This document shows, in pieces, positions 7,728 to 16,744 of a stretch of DNA of 25,331 nucleotides. Position 1 is the first letter of the stretch; the number at the start of each line of letters is the position of its first letter. The DNA lies in the NCBI GenBank assembly GCA_023392945.1, contig JAEWNB010000157.1, positions 1 through 25,331 of the forward strand, written 5' to 3'. This stretch comes from Bacteroidota bacterium (lineage in GTDB: Bacteria; Bacteroidota; Bacteroidia; Bacteroidales; WCHB1-69). The translations under genes were made by a program, and so were the position numbers. The notes under the pieces are model-generated. The model searched no databases. It was not told the origin of the DNA and saw only the letters and a program-made list of their open reading frames with translations.

Positions 7728-8348
7728 TTAAAATAATAGAAATTGAAAGTAGGGATCTCGTAATTGATATTCTTGAATATTAACTAAAGTATTATTCGTT
7801 TTAAACGACTCAATAAAAATCTGTTTACATATAGTAAATGAAATCTGAAAATCAGAGTTACGTTGATATACGCCTTTTGTAGGTTTTTTTATCAAGCTTG
7901 CCTCTATAAACATTGGGATTACACTGTCAATCGCATTGTCAGTAGCACGATTCCCACCATAAACACTTGCCAGGGATTTCTTGATGGTTTCCCTACTTAC
8001 TATATCCTGTACAGAAAGGTATTTACCTAAGAATCGAAGTGTATCAAAGGAAAAAGAAAATGAACTGTTAAGTAGTGCAATCAAGATCATATTCCTGTCA
8101 TTTTTTTTCTTAATTGCCAGCTTGATTTGTTCTTTGTTTTCTTCAATGAATTTATTCAGTGGGTTTCTTAGAATAATCTTGTTAACAATTCGCAACGATT
8201 TCTTTAATCTATTCTCTCCTCTAAATTCGAGTTTTAGCTGCTCCAATATATAGTCGTCGCTGTAAGTGCCGTTTAAATAGCTCACTAACGCTACATATAA
8301 TGTCTCCAACGGGATACGCTGATTTATGTCGATGGGTTTATGATTCAT
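7728..8348 (-). CDS. brxA: BrxA-like protein of the BREX system
   Basis: A 206-residue protein at the 3' end of the operon. Length, helical character and position immediately after pglZ match BrxA (DUF1819), the small DNA-binding protein that ends type 3 BREX operons. The call rests on position and general resemblance more than on a diagnostic motif. The C-terminal half (around YGGNRATDNAIDS, then a basic KKPTKGVYQR stretch) could form a winged-helix-like DNA contact. Its start overlaps the end of pglZ by 11 nt, implying translational coupling. An A8 tract (8101-8108 on the + strand) lies in the coding sequence at the KKKN codons. It converges on the UvrD-like gene. Confidence 0.7.
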   Translation of the reverse strand: MNHKPIDINQRIPLETLYVALVSYLNGTYSDDYILEQLKLEFRGENRLKKSLRIVNKIILRNPLNKFIEENKEQIKLAIKKKNDRNMILIALLNSSFSFSFDTLRFLGKYLSVQDIVSRETIKKSLASVYGGNRATDNAIDSVIPMFIEASLIKKPTKGVYQRNSDFQISFTICKQIFIESFKTNNTLVNIQEYQLRDPYFQFLLF

Positions 8349-9795
8349 TCTTTATTTCTACAAATGGGATTAAGACTTCGAGCAGATGTGCTCCTCCATG
8401 CGTTACAAGCGATTCCTCGTTTGAAAAACTCAGGTCGTTTTTAAAATAGAGGACTTGTGCTTCCTTGACAACAGAATCTTCCATTTCCGGATTATTCGCC
8501 ATGAATTCATCAGACAACCATGGTTCAGCATATTCGATATGTCTTTGGCTTCTGCTCCCTGATTTATTGGTTCCTAATTTTTCGCGGCCTTGCAGACTTC
8601 TCCAACCTTTTGCCTGTATGTTGCCGTGGTCGGAGGTAAGAAAAACCGTAAATTCCTTCGATAGCAAATCCTCAACGACTTGAGCTATTTTACTCCGATC
8701 CATCCAGTTTTTGGTAAGCATCAGCAAATCGGCATAGTCTGTGGAGCCATGCATTTTATCATCCAGGTCTTTGAAGACAATGGCTAATTTTGTTACTGCA
8801 TCAATGTTTGAAAGATCAATTTTCTCGTGTTGATAGGCCACTTCAAATGCATGACATCCCTTCTCTTTCCAATACATTTTCCATAGCTTTTCTTCACTCG
8901 TAGGACCTTGTCTGTAATCAGATAGCGGGATATCACCACGAAAGATGGCTTGGCGTGATAGCTGCGTTATGGAAGGCAACCAAGAATATATTATCTCCTC
9001 ATGTTTGGTGCCAGGTAACCGGTTTTTCAATAATTCATATTGCCATAAAGCCATACCATCAACCACGATCAGCGCAATTTTCTTTTCCCGAAAGTTAAAG
9101 TGGAGATAATCCAGAATTTTCGAAACAATTCGGGGCTTTTTTACAGCGCTTGCGTTTTTTGTTTGATGATAACTCGTTTGCAAAGTCGCTTGAAAAACTG
9201 TATTGGCCTTGTTTATTTGATCATACAATTCTTCAAATTTTGGAGTGCCAATGGTTTTCGAAATTCCTTCAGCAATTAACCGACTTACTACAGCCCAATT
9301 GATCTCCTCCTCATGGAGCAATACATGCAAGCCGTCAATAAATTCGGCCAAATTGTATTCTGGTTCAGAAGATGTGGCTTCATCCTTTAGTTTCTCAATC
9401 AATTCCTGAGTCTCTTTTCTGTTTAGTCCAACTAAAGGTTGATTTCTAAACAGTTTGTCGAGCATCGAAAGATCTAATTCAATAAGAGATGGTATGTGGT
9501 ATGATGGTACATAATTGGCCAGACTGAATTCAATCGCTACCGCTTCATTTTTTATGTCTTCGAGATAATTGGCATTGTCTTGGCTTAGCAAAACAAGTAA
9601 CCCATCAGGCTCACGCATTTCAAATGTAATGCGCTGTTCCATGCTGGTGCCATGATCGATTTCAATACCCATTGCCCCAAAGGCATCCTGAACATCGCTT
9701 CGGTATAAAAAGCGATCATTATTCTCCACCAAAAACACTTTTGCCGGATAACTTTTCAGACTGTCTGTGATATGTTGAATAAGCCCCTTAGCCAT
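8338..9795 (-). CDS. pglZ: PglZ-domain protein (alkaline-phosphatase fold), BREX
   Basis: A 485-residue PglZ protein, the hallmark component of BREX/Pgl phage defence. Visible metal-site and catalytic-type motifs of the alkaline phosphatase superfamily are LIVVDGMALW with D246, LPSITQLSRQA at 273-283, SDHG with D389 and H390, and THGGAHLLEVLIP with H466. The N-terminal 220 residues form a separate, less conserved region. It is shorter than the well-known type 1 PglZ proteins (about 830-870 residues), but the core looks intact. PglZ is required for BREX protection and reported members act as metal-dependent nucleases or phosphodiesterases; which applies here is unknown. It overlaps brxHII by 8 nt and brxA by 11 nt. 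Confidence 0.9.
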   Translation of the reverse strand: MAKGLIQHITDSLKSYPAKVFLVENNDRFLYRSDVQDAFGAMGIEIDHGTSMEQRITFEMREPDGLLVLLSQDNANYLEDIKNEAVAIEFSLANYVPSYHIPSLIELDLSMLDKLFRNQPLVGLNRKETQELIEKLKDEATSSEPEYNLAEFIDGLHVLLHEEEINWAVVSRLIAEGISKTIGTPKFEELYDQINKANTVFQATLQTSYHQTKNASAVKKPRIVSKILDYLHFNFREKKIALIVVDGMALWQYELLKNRLPGTKHEEIIYSWLPSITQLSRQAIFRGDIPLSDYRQGPTSEEKLWKMYWKEKGCHAFEVAYQHEKIDLSNIDAVTKLAIVFKDLDDKMHGSTDYADLLMLTKNWMDRSKIAQVVEDLLSKEFTVFLTSDHGNIQAKGWRSLQGREKLGTNKSGSRSQRHIEYAEPWLSDEFMANNPEMEDSVVKEAQVLYFKNDLSFSNEESLVTHGGAHLLEVLIPFVEIKNES

Positions 9796-12553
9796 TGATA
9801 CGAATCATTAATAGTTGTTTAATGCCCGGAATGATTTTGCTCCCCGATTCAAATTCTTTCATCCATGCTTTATGCTCTTTTTCAAGTCTTCGTAACTTGG
9901 CTTGGCGAATGTTGTCGATGCCGATCCTTTCAATTCTGGATTTCTGAAAACAATAGGAATTCAACCGGTTCTCTTTTTTGGTGTTTATTCTAAGCATTAC
10001 ATCTGCTTCCAGATTCTGAAAGGAAAGAAACAAGGATTGATTCATCTCTTTTTGGAACAACTCCGGCTCATTGATCTCCTGAGAGCCATCTATGCTAAAT
10101 GTTCCAGATCCATTGATCAAACGATTCCAGATATCATGGGCATAAGCACTGTATTGCTTTCCATTATCGGCTAAAAAGTAGCATTGATACTGAATCTTAC
10201 TTTCCAGGTTATTGCGCGCACTTATTTGCCACAAACTCCAATAGCCCGGGGTTTCTTCTCCGGTGCTTGATTTGATTACAGGAATTTTATTTGACAGATC
10301 AAATTCGCCCAGGTCATTTAATAGTTTCCTGATCCAGTCGTGCTGCAGCGTAATGTGCTCAACACCCGGATTGCCCAATGAAACCTCGGCATCAAAGGTG
10401 ATTTTCCTGCTTTCGCCCTGTACTTTAATGTCAGCATACCCCAATAGATTTTTTGTCAAGGTACCATGATGCACCATGATATACTGTTGCACCAAAGTTT
10501 CCAGCCAAAAAGGAAGCGGGCTGTGTTTTACCTCTGCCGCCTTTTTGTATTCAATTTCCGATTCTGCTACTTGTGGCAATATGCCCTCGGTGCTTTTATA
10601 CTGGCGCAGCTTACTCTTTATGTCATGCAACCATCGTTCCCCAGCAAATTCAAATCTTTCCGGATCTAACAAACTCTGCAGGTGTAGTTTGTTTACTTTC
10701 TTCATATCGATGGTAGAATCGAGCACATCCGAAGTTTTGTCAATGCCCAACTGCTCCAAAATGTTGTTGAGCTTTTCTTCAATCACCTCATATACACGCA
10801 AGTCAACACTGTTGTTGGTAAGCATGTTATGGGCCTGGACCGGATATTTTTGACCAATCCTATCAACCCGGCCAATGCGTTGTTCAATCATCATGGGATT
10901 CCAGGGCAAGTCATAATTAAACACAATATGACAAAACTGCATGTTCAGGGATTCTCCTGCAGCATCGGTAGCAATCAGGATTTGCGATTCGTTTTTAAAT
11001 TGTGTTAAGGCTCTTTTTCGCTCATCCAAATCCTGTCCGCCATGAATAAAAGAAACGATGTACCCTTTGCCTTTGAAATAGTCCACCAACATCTTCTGTG
11101 TGGTTCTGAACTCTGTAAAGACCAGTATTTTCAATTCCTGAGTTATCTGAACCTGCTTTAATTCCTCGATTTTCTTCAGAAGCGCATCGGCTTTGGCATC
11201 GGTTTCTGTTGCCAAACAATCTCTTGCCTGCGCTATAAGGTCTGACAGCAATTCTTCTTCATTGGCTAAGCCCGGCGAAATGCGCTGTAGCATGTCCTCA
11301 AAATCTACTTCTTCATTTTCATCCAACTCATGATCTACTTCGTGCGCAAAATCGTCCAGAGTTGATTCTTCGCCTAATCGCAATCGTTCCAGCCTGCCTT
11401 GCATGGCAGATAAAATGGCGGCTGTGGAACTGCTCACCAAACGTTGAAACAAGATCATGATCAATCCTTTTGCAGGATTACCAGCCCTTTTAGCCGTGTT
11501 AAATCCCCTTCGTACATAATCCGTAACGGCATCATACAAGGCCATTTGTTTTTGATGCTTGTTGATATCCAACATAACATCAAAGCGCCTCGTCTGCCTT
11601 TCATTAAAGAGCTTTTTCCCTTCATAATCCACAGCAAAACGCCTCTCGGTTCGGATGACATAAGGCTCAAGTTCTTCAATTTCAGGCAGACCTTCACCCG
11701 CAAATGCATCGGGGTCCAGTAGCTGCAATATTCTTCTAAAATGGTCTGATTTACCCCTGTGGGGCGTTGCCGTAAGCAACAGCACATTCGGCACAGAATT
11801 GCATAATTCCTGAGCCAGGATAAACCGTGAAACCATGGATGTTGCACCGCCCATTTTATGGGCTTCATCCATAATGACCAAGTCAAAATCTGCTTCCAGC
11901 ACCGCCTGCATGCGGTATTTGTTGTATTCATCCACCCGCTCGTTAGACCAGCCTTGCCTTTTCTCCAAAGGCTTCAGCGCATCGGTAGATACAATAATTT
12001 GGTTGTGCTGTGTCCAAAAATTGTATTCTTCATCGGCATTGATATTGGCAAAAGTGCGTGCCATGGAGGTAATCATCTCCGAATCGTAGAGATGAAACAG
12101 TTCATTGAAATGCTCTTTCAACTCACTTTGCCATTGCAGCATAGCAGACTTCGGAACGACACACAATATACGCTTGATATCCCCCCTGATTTTGAGTTCC
12201 TTTAAAATCAAACCGGTCTCAATGGTTTTCCCCATGCCCACCTCATCGGCCAACAGAAAACGATTTTGATTGGACTGCATCACTTTTTCCAGCACCAGTA
12301 TCTGATGCGGCAAGGGGATCAAACTGCTCTCATAAGGAGCCAATAGGTTCTTCCGGGCAACCTCGTCTTTAATTTTTGCCGCAATGGATACAAAGCGTAA
12401 GTAAGGCATGGAAAACTCCGTAGCTGGTTTTTCCAACTCATCATAGGGAACTTCATGGAAGCTGCCGTCTACCATCAGGCGTATCCAGGCAATGCGTTGC
12501 CCGAACACTTCTTTATCTCCTACTATTTCACAAGCCTTGCCTTTGTACCTCAT
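9788..12553 (-). CDS. brxHII: BrxHII-like SNF2/DEAH helicase, BREX
   Basis: A 921-residue superfamily 2 helicase of the SNF2/RapA-like group. Motifs are DEVGMGKT at 103-110 (Walker A), DEAH at 229-232, TATPH at 261-265, and a C-terminal helicase lobe with LVFTEFRTTQKM, SFIHGG, ATDAAGESLNMQ and QRIGRVDRIGQ. The last 300 residues are strand- and helix-rich without a recognised domain. Its size, type and place directly upstream of pglZ agree with BrxHII, the helicase of type 3 BREX; DISARM DrmD helicases are close relatives. It likely translocates on double-stranded DNA during recognition or attack of phage DNA. A 93-bp gap separates it from the preceding gene, the widest inside the operon. Confidence 0.88.
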   Translation of the reverse strand: MRYKGKACEIVGDKEVFGQRIAWIRLMVDGSFHEVPYDELEKPATEFSMPYLRFVSIAAKIKDEVARKNLLAPYESSLIPLPHQILVLEKVMQSNQNRFLLADEVGMGKTIETGLILKELKIRGDIKRILCVVPKSAMLQWQSELKEHFNELFHLYDSEMITSMARTFANINADEEYNFWTQHNQIIVSTDALKPLEKRQGWSNERVDEYNKYRMQAVLEADFDLVIMDEAHKMGGATSMVSRFILAQELCNSVPNVLLLTATPHRGKSDHFRRILQLLDPDAFAGEGLPEIEELEPYVIRTERRFAVDYEGKKLFNERQTRRFDVMLDINKHQKQMALYDAVTDYVRRGFNTAKRAGNPAKGLIMILFQRLVSSSTAAILSAMQGRLERLRLGEESTLDDFAHEVDHELDENEEVDFEDMLQRISPGLANEEELLSDLIAQARDCLATETDAKADALLKKIEELKQVQITQELKILVFTEFRTTQKMLVDYFKGKGYIVSFIHGGQDLDERKRALTQFKNESQILIATDAAGESLNMQFCHIVFNYDLPWNPMMIEQRIGRVDRIGQKYPVQAHNMLTNNSVDLRVYEVIEEKLNNILEQLGIDKTSDVLDSTIDMKKVNKLHLQSLLDPERFEFAGERWLHDIKSKLRQYKSTEGILPQVAESEIEYKKAAEVKHSPLPFWLETLVQQYIMVHHGTLTKNLLGYADIKVQGESRKITFDAEVSLGNPGVEHITLQHDWIRKLLNDLGEFDLSNKIPVIKSSTGEETPGYWSLWQISARNNLESKIQYQCYFLADNGKQYSAYAHDIWNRLINGSGTFSIDGSQEINEPELFQKEMNQSLFLSFQNLEADVMLRINTKKENRLNSYCFQKSRIERIGIDNIRQAKLRRLEKEHKAWMKEFESGSKIIPGIKQLLMIRING

Positions 12554-12646
12554 GTTTATTGTGCCATTCTAAAATGTTCCTTAAAAGCACTAGAATATTC
12601 CTTAGCGCTAAATTCAGATTGATATACAATGACTTAATCTCACAAA

Positions 12647-14125
12647 TTAATGTTCCTTATTATCCTGTACCGTTCTCTTAAAGGCGTAAAGTGCATTTTT
12701 GTCTCTTATTTTATGGCTGAGTCTTACCAAGATCTTTTCTTGTTCCACAAATTGATTTAAGTACAAGCGAATCGTCTTTTCATTGATTCCGGTAACATCT
12801 GTGAAATCAGCTATTGTTGCTTTATTGTTGTAAAAGAGATGCTGCAGAATTCTCTTTTGAGTTTCATTAAAACTTGACCACTTGTCTTGAATGACGTGAA
12901 GAACGGGCTCGGGAATCGTTTTAGTATGCTGGCTGATTTTATTTCTCAAGGTTAAATAAACATTGCCATTCTGAACTTTGTATTCAGGTTCAGATAGCAT
13001 CGATTTTTCCATCGATCTATAAATTCGGGAAACACCTTCGTTGAGCTGACGCACAAATCCCATATCTTCTAATGCTCTGGCCACCCTTGGATTGCGGGCA
13101 TATCGTTCTGTTCTGATATTCTCAACAGTAACTTGTGCCGGCAATGGGCCGCTATTTGAAATCTCAAGCCTATTGTCAAAATGTTTGATGTAAATGGCAT
13201 TACCCTGCACATTGTATGATCTATGACACAAGGCATTTACTACACCTTCTAACCAAGCTTCTTCAGGATACTCAGGTACTTTATTAAATCGGCCTGAATC
13301 AAGATTGAGAAAATAATAATCTTTCAGTGCAGCCTTAAGAAAGGCCTTAACATTCCCAATGATCCGAGGAATGTTGGTTTCAAAGCGCTCATCCTTAATT
13401 ACGTTGAGTTCTGTGCCAACCAAGGCTTCATCCCCCTCATATCTAATATACCTCAACGTGGCTGATGTGATATATTTTTCAGGGTCTTTGGCAAAAAGAA
13501 GAACACCTGCCTTTTTTAGTCTGTATGCACCATTACTCTTAATAGCTAAATGTCTTTTGATTAAAAGATCCAGAACATCTCCTTTATAGTTCAATACCTC
13601 CTTGTAGCGATTGAGAATCGGAAGGTCTATATCATTAAAATCAAAATCAGGAACAATTTCGTCTTCGAACTTTCTTATTTGCTTGTTATATTCCAGAGAC
13701 CTGACAGCTTCTCTGTCTAAAAGACGGTTGGTATCATCAACCCTTAAAAAAATTTGCTCGTTATCCTTTCTCTTATATATTCGCTCAACATCTTGTTCGA
13801 CATGATAAAGAAACACTAATTTTTCTTCCATCAGAACTTCTTCCAATTCTACACGGCCAAATGGTTCTATAAAATCAATAATGAGTGTTCTATACTTACT
13901 TAATTGCTCCTCGCCTAAGCCACTTAAATCTTGAATTTCACCGGTATTTGACACACCCAGCGCCAACACCCCTCCATCTGCATTTAGCATCCCAATAATT
14001 TCTTCAGCAATCTTAGAGGGCTTTGTCTCTTTTTCGCCCAATCCCTTTCGCTCAAAATACTGATTTTCCCGCTTGGTTTGCAGGTAGTCAAGTGTAATTT
14101 GTGGATTTACTTTAGATACAATCAT
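12647..14125 (-). CDS. AlbA_2 (Schlafen-like) / GHKL ATPase-type protein
   Basis: A 492-residue protein of the group often labelled 'RecG-like C-terminal' or putative transcriptional regulator. An AlbA_2/Schlafen domain spans about residues 12-135 (YFERKGLG at 23-30, EEIIGMLNADGGVLALGV at 41-58). A GHKL-type ATP-binding region follows: N box VVNALCHRSY at 295-304 (N297, H301), ISNSGPLP at 322-329 and NEGVSRIYR at 362-370. A C-terminal winged helix (about 418-485) has a TIADFTDVTGINEKTIRLYL recognition region. It may be a nucleotide-sensing regulator or a nucleic-acid effector. It is not part of the BREX-3 core, yet sits between pglXI (17-nt gap) and brxHII on the same strand, so it is very likely co-expressed with them. 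Confidence 0.82.
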   Translation of the reverse strand: MIVSKVNPQITLDYLQTKRENQYFERKGLGEKETKPSKIAEEIIGMLNADGGVLALGVSNTGEIQDLSGLGEEQLSKYRTLIIDFIEPFGRVELEEVLMEEKLVFLYHVEQDVERIYKRKDNEQIFLRVDDTNRLLDREAVRSLEYNKQIRKFEDEIVPDFDFNDIDLPILNRYKEVLNYKGDVLDLLIKRHLAIKSNGAYRLKKAGVLLFAKDPEKYITSATLRYIRYEGDEALVGTELNVIKDERFETNIPRIIGNVKAFLKAALKDYYFLNLDSGRFNKVPEYPEEAWLEGVVNALCHRSYNVQGNAIYIKHFDNRLEISNSGPLPAQVTVENIRTERYARNPRVARALEDMGFVRQLNEGVSRIYRSMEKSMLSEPEYKVQNGNVYLTLRNKISQHTKTIPEPVLHVIQDKWSSFNETQKRILQHLFYNNKATIADFTDVTGINEKTIRLYLNQFVEQEKILVRLSHKIRDKNALYAFKRTVQDNKEH

Positions 14126-14142
14126 AGCGTGTTCCCTAATAA

Positions 14143-16743
14143 TTATACTCTTGAACTGGCTATATCATAAAACTGCAACAGCACCTCATCTTCCATAAGC
14201 AGGTTGTTTGGGATGCGGTCGCCAATTTGTACGATGGTTTTGAAATCCTTCTCCTGGTAGCAATGCTTAAACCCGGCACGCAGGGCTTCTACCCGAGCTT
14301 CTTTTATTTTGCCTTTGGGTTTGGATGCTTCGGTTTTGTAGGTTTCGAATTGCTTGAGCAGGCGTTTGGTACGGAGTTTCTCCAAATCGGCTTCGTTTTC
14401 CGGATCGGGCAGGTACCATTGTCCTTTGTCGTTTTTCAGATAGTTTTCTTCCAGTATGGTACGCATCTCAGGCAAGGTATCACCTTTGCGCATATTGCCG
14501 GCCACTTCTTTCATCCATAATGGGTGTAGGTCTTGCTCGGTTTTGGGCTCTTTTCCCAAAATATTACGCAGCCAGTAAATGGCATCCTGCTCGTTGGCCA
14601 CAAAAATGCTGAGCTGCACAAAGTTGGGCACTGCGGCTTTTTTTCGGTCGTATTCCTGCACCTGCTCGTTGGTAAAGAACATGCCATCACGCTCGATAAA
14701 TCGCTCCCGCAAGCCCTGCTGAAACTTCCCGGCATCGATAGGTACGGGCAGACCTCTTTGAACATAAAAGGCAATAAGGCGGTCGAACAAAATTTTGGGG
14801 CTTCGCTCGATGATGGCGGTAGTGGAGTTTCCGGAGACCAAGTGAATTGGTAAATGCTCCAAATGTTCGGCAACGAAGTCCCAAATACCTATATCAGAGT
14901 TTCTATGCTGATTAAATTTTTGGTCGAATTCGGATGATGGTTTGTAGCAAGAGATTACTAAATCTTGATTTACAGCGGTCAAAGAATTTACAGCATTAAA
15001 ACTTCCTATTTCTTTGTCTAAAGCAGAAACATTAGCAATTAAAAACCCAGAACTTTGCAAGCTATATTGAATTGTATTCCATATTGCGGCACTAGTATTG
15101 GAGAATTCAACAGTCATCCACTTCCCTGGTTTCAATATTCGAATAAACTCGCTGAATGAATTATTCATAAGTCTTTGATAATCGAATACTCCCTTATTTT
15201 GAGTTTTATTTTCTATAGCCTCGTGAGCTTTATTAGTCTTTACCCTCAACCAACTTTCGTTTGAAGTATTCAATTCTGAGTACATAATATTTCTCCCAAA
15301 CGGAGGATCAATAAAGATATAATCAACAGAATCAGACTTTAAATTTAAATTTGTTGCTGAGCCTGTTGCTACAACATTATTAAAGTTAACTCTGAATAAC
15401 GCTTCAGCTTGTTTTTTAAGTTTTGTTCTGTAAAATTTAAAAGGCGTATTTTCTCTAGTTAATGATGGTAGATACAAGGTTCCATTTAATATACTCATTG
15501 GGAAAGACCAATTTCCATGTTTTACACGTTTACTCATGCCATGATCTAACGCAGTAAATACAAAATTGTAATATGGTATATCCTTAGATTCTAATTGCTT
15601 CTTTAGCTCAGAAAGCGCTATGAGATTTCTTTTTGTATAAAGCTGAAAAACTTTCTTTATCCCTTTATTGATGGGGTCGGAAGTTTTATCACCCTTCTCT
15701 ATCTCATTTCTTGGATACCAATTTTGAATCGAATAATGCTCAATTTTTTCAATTATATCAAGATCATTTTTGTCAGGCACTTTTATTTTACTCGTATTTC
15801 CAAAATTGTACGAAATTTGGACTGGGACTTGTTTTACTTCTGTAATTGTCTCATTGTGTACATACTTCGTTATCCATGATTTAGAAAGGCTTTTCTTTGT
15901 TTGAACTGAACCACAATTCGGACAATTGAATTCGTTTTTAACCTTATACTCGGTTTTATCAACAGCAAAATCCCAAAAACTAAATTCATTCAAACAATTT
16001 CCGCAAGAATACACGTCACTCCAAACGGTGTAATTAATATCACAGATTTTATTTGTAGCCCTATCGATAGTTTGATACATCCACTTAAATTCTCTCTCTA
16101 TAGCATCAATTATGCATCCAACTTCTTCTATGTATGATTCTAATTGCTTTTCTTTGTTAAATCCATATGCAATAAACGAAGCGATACTTGACAAATCATT
16201 GCAAATTACATTTCTTTTGCCCCATTCTGTTAAAATCCCTTCCTTCTCAATAGAATATCTAGTTTCTGGTTCAGGGTTTGAACAAGCATTTGCGGCGACC
16301 CCAGTCATGCCTGTGCCGGCAAAACCATCTACGATAATATCTCCTGGTTGTGTGTATTTCATTAAATACCGCATTATTGCAGGATGCGGTACTTTGGTAT
16401 GGTAGGTATGGGCATTATAAATTGGATTGTTTTTGCCTTCACTCACATCCGCAGCATACGGTTCGGTCACCTCAAAATCCGCTTTCCGCAAGCCCTGTTT
16501 TTCAAGCTCTTTTTTTTCTTCTTCCCATTGGGCAATAAATTCGTTGAGCCAGGGGTTGGGGCAGGCGGTGTAATAGGGCGGGTCACTCAGGTTTAAGATG
16601 TCTTCGTCTTCACCGATAGGGAAACCTTCCATTTGTTTAAGTTCCGGCAGTTTCTTGCGCAGCTCTTCGCGGAAGTAGGTTCTGCGTTCCTCTTCGGAGT
16701 TGAAGGTAAGGCCTAAAACGGTGATTTTATTTTCGTTGCTCAT
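14143..16743 (-). CDS. pglXI: PglXI-type DNA N6-adenine methyltransferase, BREX
   Basis: An 866-residue class I methyltransferase. The SAM-binding motif DGFAGTGMTG lies at 139-148 and the catalytic-type motif IDPPFGRNI around 478-486 (DPPF 479-482). Between them is a zinc-ribbon-like pair of CxxC knuckles, C247/C250 and C274/C277. A second DPPY sits at 54-57 in DPPYYTACPNP, near the N terminus. PglXI modifies host DNA at the BREX recognition site so that self is spared. The target sequence cannot be read from the protein. The gene begins 1 nt after the helicase gene ends. The middle (about 14,900-16,300) is distinctly more AT-rich than both ends (about 30-32 against 45 percent GC in lines counted), hinting at exchange of the recognition part. 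An A8 run (T at 16510-16517 on the + strand) lies near codons 76-78. Confidence 0.88.
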   Translation of the reverse strand: MSNENKITVLGLTFNSEEERRTYFREELRKKLPELKQMEGFPIGEDEDILNLSDPPYYTACPNPWLNEFIAQWEEEKKELEKQGLRKADFEVTEPYAADVSEGKNNPIYNAHTYHTKVPHPAIMRYLMKYTQPGDIIVDGFAGTGMTGVAANACSNPEPETRYSIEKEGILTEWGKRNVICNDLSSIASFIAYGFNKEKQLESYIEEVGCIIDAIEREFKWMYQTIDRATNKICDINYTVWSDVYSCGNCLNEFSFWDFAVDKTEYKVKNEFNCPNCGSVQTKKSLSKSWITKYVHNETITEVKQVPVQISYNFGNTSKIKVPDKNDLDIIEKIEHYSIQNWYPRNEIEKGDKTSDPINKGIKKVFQLYTKRNLIALSELKKQLESKDIPYYNFVFTALDHGMSKRVKHGNWSFPMSILNGTLYLPSLTRENTPFKFYRTKLKKQAEALFRVNFNNVVATGSATNLNLKSDSVDYIFIDPPFGRNIMYSELNTSNESWLRVKTNKAHEAIENKTQNKGVFDYQRLMNNSFSEFIRILKPGKWMTVEFSNTSAAIWNTIQYSLQSSGFLIANVSALDKEIGSFNAVNSLTAVNQDLVISCYKPSSEFDQKFNQHRNSDIGIWDFVAEHLEHLPIHLVSGNSTTAIIERSPKILFDRLIAFYVQRGLPVPIDAGKFQQGLRERFIERDGMFFTNEQVQEYDRKKAAVPNFVQLSIFVANEQDAIYWLRNILGKEPKTEQDLHPLWMKEVAGNMRKGDTLPEMRTILEENYLKNDKGQWYLPDPENEADLEKLRTKRLLKQFETYKTEASKPKGKIKEARVEALRAGFKHCYQEKDFKTIVQIGDRIPNNLLMEDEVLLQFYDIASSRV

Positions 16744-16744
16744 A

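Noticed and set aside
7981..8253. 90-codon + strand frame across brxA
   Set aside because: Antisense to brxA, low complexity (Leu/Ser/Phe), with no independent start signal.
11461..12205. Several 84-156 codon frames on both strands within the BrxHII gene
   Set aside because: All are shadows of the helicase frame, which contains the complete SF2 motif set in this interval.
14511..14873. Two frames of 120 and 106 codons in opposite strands inside the methylase gene
   Set aside because: Both overlap the conserved methyltransferase frame and are poor in any recognisable motif.
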